Assembly: GCA_030602145.1 (NCBI GenBank)
Contig: JAUWAH010000069.1
Location: 1 to 8,737 of the forward strand
Reading direction: 5' to 3'
DNA from: Desulfobulbus sp.
GTDB lineage: Bacteria; Desulfobacterota; Desulfobulbia; Desulfobulbales; Desulfobulbaceae
Length of the DNA: 8,737 bases
Part shown: positions 5,893 to 8,737 of the stretch, one piece after another
Layout of the letters: every line of letters starts with the position of its first letter
How positions within the stretch are numbered: the stretch's first letter is position 1
Position numbers and translations under genes: made by a program
Notes under the pieces: generated by a model
What the model saw: the letters and a program-made list of their open reading frames with translations, nothing else
What the model was told of the DNA's origin: nothing
Databases searched by the model: none

Positions 5893-6828
5893 CTATTTAC
5901 AACCGCTCGGCCCGCAGGCGCACCCGGTGGATGCAAACGGGTTGACCGTCACCGGGCCGGGGGGCAGCCGTTGCTCGATGGCATTGACTACGGCGTCAAA
6001 GGCCCTGATGGCCGGACTGTCCTCGTCGGCCGAGAGATACGGGGTGCCGGTATCGCCGGCCATGACCACGCGCGGGTCCATGGGAACCCGACCGAGGAAG
6101 GGCAGGTCGAAGTCGCGGGCGGTCTGCTCGCCGCCGCCCTTGCTGAAGATATCCACGGTCTCGCCGCAGTGCGGACAGACAAAGCCGGACATGTTTTCAA
6201 CCACGCCGACGATCGGCATGTCGACCGCCTTGCAGAAGTTGATCGATTTGCGCACATCGGCCAGGGCGACGGCCTGCGGCGTGGTGACCACCACCGCATG
6301 GACGCCGGGCATGGTCTGGGCCACGGACAGCGGTTCGTCCCCGGTACCCGGAGGGGCATCGACGATCAGGTAGTCGAGTTCGCCCCAATCCATGTCGGCG
6401 ACGAATTGGCGGATGGCCTGGATTTTAAGCGGTCCGCGCCAGATGATGGCATCGTCGCGGTTCTTCATCATGTATTCCAGGCTGACCACCTTGAGGTTGT
6501 CGTTGAAGGTCAGGGGGGGGATGAGGTCGTCGGGGTTTTCCGGGGCCATCAGGCTGCCGGTGAGATTGAGCATCCGGCAGACATCCGGGCCGTGCAGGTC
6601 GACATCCATCAACCCGACCTTATGCCCCTTTTTGGCAAGACACAGGGCCAGGTTGACGGCAACGGTCGATTTGCCGACCCCGCCCTTGCCGCTCATCACC
6701 AGGATTTTGTTTTTGATTTTTCCCAGGGATCTGGTGATGGCGATATCCTGCTGGGCCAGGCGGGCATCGGCCGAGCCGCAACTGCTTTTTTGATCGCTCC
6801 CGCAGGAACTTCCACACGAACTGCTCAT
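5893..6828 (-). CDS. Mrp/ApbC (NBP35-family) Fe-S cluster carrier ATPase
   Basis: This 311-residue cytoplasmic P-loop ATPase assembles or delivers Fe-S clusters. It has the deviant Walker A GKGGVGKST (47-55), DVDLHGPD (75-82), IVDAPPGTGD (155-164), NMSGFVCPHCG (212-222) with the CxxC of Cys218/Cys221 that bridges a [4Fe-4S] cluster in Mrp dimers, and MDPRV in the C-terminal third. The N-terminus is Cys/Ser/Gly-rich with Cys5, Cys9 and Cys17, a spacing unlike the N-terminal ferredoxin-like cluster motif of eukaryotic Nbp35. The extreme C-terminus adds Cys303, Cys305 and Cys310, so more metal or cluster binding is possible. There is no N-terminal MIP18/DUF59 domain, making it the short form. 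GGAGG (minus strand, plus coordinates 6835-6839) is spaced 6 bases from the ATG at 6828. First gene of the Mrp, metallo-hydrolase, selB operon. The symbol is left blank because mrp and apbC are both used for this family. Confidence 0.92.
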   Translation of the reverse strand: MSSSCGSSCGSDQKSSCGSADARLAQQDIAITRSLGKIKNKILVMSGKGGVGKSTVAVNLALCLAKKGHKVGLMDVDLHGPDVCRMLNLTGSLMAPENPDDLIPPLTFNDNLKVVSLEYMMKNRDDAIIWRGPLKIQAIRQFVADMDWGELDYLIVDAPPGTGDEPLSVAQTMPGVHAVVVTTPQAVALADVRKSINFCKAVDMPIVGVVENMSGFVCPHCGETVDIFSKGGGEQTARDFDLPFLGRVPMDPRVVMAGDTGTPYLSADEDSPAIRAFDAVVNAIEQRLPPGPVTVNPFASTGCACGPSGCK

Positions 6829-6868
6829 ATTTTGCCTCCAACGGTCAAAAAGGGTAAATGAATCAAGA

Positions 6869-6898
6869 AATATGCCGCGATGCGTACCCTGCTGTCCA
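6869..6898 (-). promoter_or_regulatory. Sigma-70-like promoter for the Mrp operon
   Basis: On the reverse strand TGGACA (plus 6893-6898, 5 of 6 to TTGACA) and CATATT (plus 6869-6874, 4 of 6) are separated by 18 bases. The start would be near 6862, about 34 bases before the ATG at 6828. It is the best candidate close to this gene, but the -10 is weak. Confidence 0.35.
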
Positions 6899-7114
6899 TC
6901 GGGATCCCCGGCGGAATAGGGACGGGTGCCGGGATGGCGGTACGGCGAAAAACGCTCGCCCCGGCATCGTCTCTCGGCAAAGATCCGGACGGAGCACAGG
7001 GCTTCGGGTGCGGGATAATGTGGGGCTATACTCTAATGTCGGCGGGTTGAAAAGCAAAGAAAAAAACAAAGAACCTCCACGGGATTGGCGGCCGCCTTTT
7101 GCCCTGTGTTTTTC

Positions 7115-7144
7115 TTGCGTTAAGATTGCCGGAAAAGTTATAGT
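7115..7144 (+). promoter_or_regulatory. Sigma-70-like promoter for hsp20-lon
   Basis: TATAGT (7139-7144, 5 of 6 to TATAAT) lies 18 bases after TTGCGT (7115-7120, TTG matching). Transcription would begin near 7151, leaving a leader of about 132 bases. Upstream DNA is A-rich (7050-7070). The -35 is poor, so an activator or alternative sigma factor could be involved. Confidence 0.35.
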
Positions 7145-7180
7145 GCTTACTTGTTTCGCAGGACTTGGCCAACCGGAGTA

Positions 7181-7281
7181 GGGTCCGGCCGGCCAATGGA
7201 GGCGTTGTCCCTGCCACCGGCGCGGCATAGGCCGCGCTCATCACCATGTGCTTTCCGGAAGTAAGGCGCGAAGGAGGACCC
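7181..7281 (+). promoter_or_regulatory. Possible structured leader of hsp20 (thermometer-like)
   Basis: GGGTCC (7181-7186) is the exact complement of GGACCC (7276-7281), which includes the last two bases of the AGGAGG ribosome site (7272-7277). Between them, GCGCGGC (7220-7226) and GCCGCGC (7231-7237) form a strong 7-bp hairpin with an ATAG loop. UUUCC (7252-7256) could also pair with GGAGG through two G-U pairs. These pairings could mask the ribosome site at low temperature, as in leaders of some small heat-shock genes. The complementarity is seen; thermosensing is speculative. Confidence 0.25.
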
Positions 7282-7282
7282 G

Positions 7283-7726
7283 ATGGATCCGTTCAGTAAA
7301 AAACTGTTGGAAGAACTGGAACAGATGCAGCAGCAGACAGGGCGCATCCTCCGTTCCATGTCGCTGTCCCGGATGATGCCCATGGAAGCGGGTGGTTGGC
7401 AGCCTCCGGTGGATATTTATGAAGCCGAAAACCATATCCACGTCTATGCCGAACTGGCAGGCGTCGCTGGCGGGACCCTGCGGGTCACCGTCGAGGGACA
7501 ACAACTCACAATCGGCGGCGTGCGCCAGTTGCCGCCCCACCAAGCCATTGCCTGCATCCATCAGCTTGAAATCGAATTGGGGGAGTTCCAGCGGACCCTG
7601 CCCCTGCCTTCGGCGGTCGACATCGAGGGCGTCGAATCGACCTATACAAACGGCATCCTCATGGTGACCCTGCCGAAACGGGTCAGGAAAGGCAAGGTGC
7701 AGATCAGGATAACCTCTGGAGAATAA
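7283..7726 (+). CDS. Small heat-shock protein, Hsp20/alpha-crystallin family
   Basis: Hsp20 proteins are ATP-independent holdases that bind unfolding proteins in large oligomers. The 147-residue length is typical. A Met/Gln-rich N-terminal arm (1-37) precedes the alpha-crystallin domain, which opens with PPVDIYE (41-47), continues through AELAGV and the strand around residues 66-76, and ends with the hallmark GILMVTLPK (124-132). The C-terminal tail holds the I-x-I anchor (Ile141-Arg-Ile143) used for oligomer contacts. The usual ELPGV-type segment reads AELAGV, and the domain has an unusual Cys (CIHQLE) in its middle. AGGAGG (7272-7277) is 5 bases before the ATG. The stop is followed after one base by lon, so the two genes are almost certainly co-transcribed and may be translationally coupled, linking a holdase with a protease. 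Confidence 0.93.
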   Translation: MDPFSKKLLEELEQMQQQTGRILRSMSLSRMMPMEAGGWQPPVDIYEAENHIHVYAELAGVAGGTLRVTVEGQQLTIGGVRQLPPHQAIACIHQLEIELGEFQRTLPLPSAVDIEGVESTYTNGILMVTLPKRVRKGKVQIRITSGE

Positions 7727-7727
7727 A

Positions 7728-8737
7728 ATGGAAAACGAACAGCAAGCTCCCCAGAAGAAGGTGGATCCCTCCGAACTGCCGCTTCCCGAGACCCTGCCCA
7801 TTCTGCCCCTGCACGGCTTTGTCTTCTATCCGGGCATGGGCTTCCCCCTGCAGGTGTCCAGCGAGGCCTCGAAACAGTTGATCGACGACGTGCTTCTCGG
7901 TGACCGGATGATGGGGTTGGTGCCAAGCCGGCGGGATCAGGTGTCCGATGACGATATCCTCGGGCCCGATGACCTCTATAAAGTGGGGGTGGTCGGCTAT
8001 CTGCACAAACTCAACAAGGCCCAGGAGGGATACTACCAGGTCCTGGTGAGCGGCACCAAGAAGTTCGCCATCAGCGAGTTCGTCGACTCCAAGCCCTATA
8101 TGCGGGCCAAGGTCGTCGAGGTGCCGATGGAGAGCGTCGATGACAAGAAGATCGAGGCCCTGCTTTTCAATATCCGCGCCCAGTTTACCAAACTGGTCGG
8201 AGCCACGGAGTTGCCCCAGGAACTGGTGGCCACCATCAACAGTCTCACCAACCCCTTTTTTGTGGCCTACCTGGTCAGCTCCCAGTTGAATCTCAAGATC
8301 GACATGGAGCAGGAGATCCTGGAGATCACCCCGTTGCACGATCTGCTTCACCGGGTGGCCAAGGAACTGGCCAAGCGGCTGGAAACCGTGGAGATGAGCA
8401 ACCAGTTGCAGGCCTCCATGAAGAAAGACATGGACGAGCGGCAGCGGGAATTCTTCCTGCGTCAGCAGTTGCAGGCCATTCGCAAGGAACTGGGCGAGGG
8501 CGACGACGACAAGGTCGAAATCAAGGAACTCAAGGAAAGGGTGGCGGAGAAGGGGCTCAGCCCGCAGGCCAGGGCCGTGGTCGACAAGGAGCTGACCCGG
8601 CTGGACCGTATCCCGCCCTCGTCGCCTGAATACACCGTTTCCCGCAATTACATCGATTGGATCCTCGACCTGCCCTGGACCGATTCGACCACCGACACCA
8701 TCGACCTGATCCAGGCCGAGGCCGACCTCAACCACGA
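7728..8737 (+). CDS. lon: ATP-dependent protease Lon, N-terminal part (runs off right edge)
   Basis: The visible 336 residues are the N-terminal substrate-binding portion of Lon (full length usually ~780-820). After a short charged lead, LPILPLHGFVFYPGM (23-37) is the conserved start of the Lon N domain, where most relatives have Arg-Asp in place of His-Gly. The N-domain core continues to ~210, followed by the coiled-coil helix with EFFLRQQLQAIRKELGE (241-257) and the DLPW motif (314-317) that precedes the AAA+ module. The Walker A/B motifs and the Ser-Lys catalytic dyad lie beyond the window. GGAGA at 7718-7722 overlaps the end of the Hsp20 gene and serves the ATG at 7728. Lon degrades misfolded and some regulatory proteins; direct coupling to Hsp20 suggests a shared stress response. 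No frameshift is seen in the part present. Confidence 0.95.
   Translation, partial: MENEQQAPQKKVDPSELPLPETLPILPLHGFVFYPGMGFPLQVSSEASKQLIDDVLLGDRMMGLVPSRRDQVSDDDILGPDDLYKVGVVGYLHKLNKAQEGYYQVLVSGTKKFAISEFVDSKPYMRAKVVEVPMESVDDKKIEALLFNIRAQFTKLVGATELPQELVATINSLTNPFFVAYLVSSQLNLKIDMEQEILEITPLHDLLHRVAKELAKRLETVEMSNQLQASMKKDMDERQREFFLRQQLQAIRKELGEGDDDKVEIKELKERVAEKGLSPQARAVVDKELTRLDRIPPSSPEYTVSRNYIDWILDLPWTDSTTDTIDLIQAEADLNH

Larger units (their letters stand above)
6841..7282. other. Divergent intergenic region between the Mrp and Hsp20 genes
   Basis: These 442 bases hold no gene I can support; a 107-codon frame starting at 6858 lacks a ribosome site and recognisable features. The region carries a leftward promoter candidate (6869-6898), a rightward one (7115-7144), an A-rich stretch around 7050-7070, and a structured leader before the Hsp20 gene (7181-7281). 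A CIRCE repeat and a clear sigma-32 promoter were looked for and not found. Confidence 0.55.

Noticed and set aside
3373..6861. A 1162-codon open frame on the plus strand.
   Set aside because: It lies antisense to three well-recognised genes (selB, the metallo-hydrolase and the Mrp-type gene), has no ribosome site, and its translation is low-complexity without family motifs. It is a by-product of GC-rich codon use.
7087..7102. Possible sigma-54 promoter upstream of the Hsp20 gene (TTGGCGG followed by TTTTGCC).
   Set aside because: The spacing from GG to GC is 9 or 12 bases depending on which GG is used, not the required 10.
6858..7181. A 107-codon plus-strand frame between the Mrp and Hsp20 genes.
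   Set aside because: It has no good ribosome site, an Arg/Gly-rich composition without family features, and overlaps the promoter candidates.
7704..8735. A long minus-strand open frame reaching the right edge.
   Set aside because: It mirrors the lon gene, which has clear family motifs on the plus strand.

Overview
The window looks like chromosomal DNA from a GC-rich anaerobic delta-type proteobacterium, most likely a sulfate or sulfur metaboliser of the Desulfobacterota (Desulfobulbales-like). This rests on a DsrC/TusE-family sulfur-relay protein, a rhodanese-rubrerythrin fusion, the selenocysteine elongation factor SelB, an Mrp-type Fe-S carrier, and strong AGGAGG ribosome sites. The taxonomic guess is an inference from gene content. 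There is no rRNA, tRNA, CRISPR array or transposase.

Layout: (1) 1-323, minus strand: the N-terminal part of an unrecognised secreted protein that runs off the left edge. (2) 324-754: a divergent control region with a sigma-54-like promoter facing left, a sigma-70-like promoter facing right, and several dyads between them. (3) 755-3181, plus strand: a rhodanese-rubrerythrin fusion, a tandem two-domain DsrC/TusE-like protein, and a small lipase-like alpha/beta hydrolase. (4) 3184-6828, minus strand: an operon read right to left as Mrp/ApbC-type Fe-S P-loop ATPase, glyoxalase II-like metallo-beta-lactamase-fold hydrolase, then selB. SelB and the hydrolase meet tail to tail with only 2 bases between stop codons. 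(5) 6829-7282: a second divergent control region. (6) 7283-8737, plus strand: a small heat-shock protein (Hsp20) followed after one base by lon, which runs off the right edge.

Functionally there are three blocks. The 755-3181 block combines a persulfide-handling rhodanese, a diiron ferritin-like domain and a duplicated DsrC fold, suggesting sulfur trafficking or oxidative/sulfide stress; the hydrolase has no obvious link. The minus-strand block combines Fe-S delivery, thioester hydrolysis and selenocysteine decoding. The right-hand block is a protein quality-control pair (holdase plus ATP-dependent protease).

The most unusual item is the 220-residue tandem DsrC-like protein. Its first repeat keeps a cysteine at the place of the inner DsrC cysteine; its second has alanine there, as TusE does; neither keeps the C-terminal cysteine of true DsrC. 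Its pairing with a rhodanese-rubrerythrin fusion is the best candidate here for an uncharacterised system.
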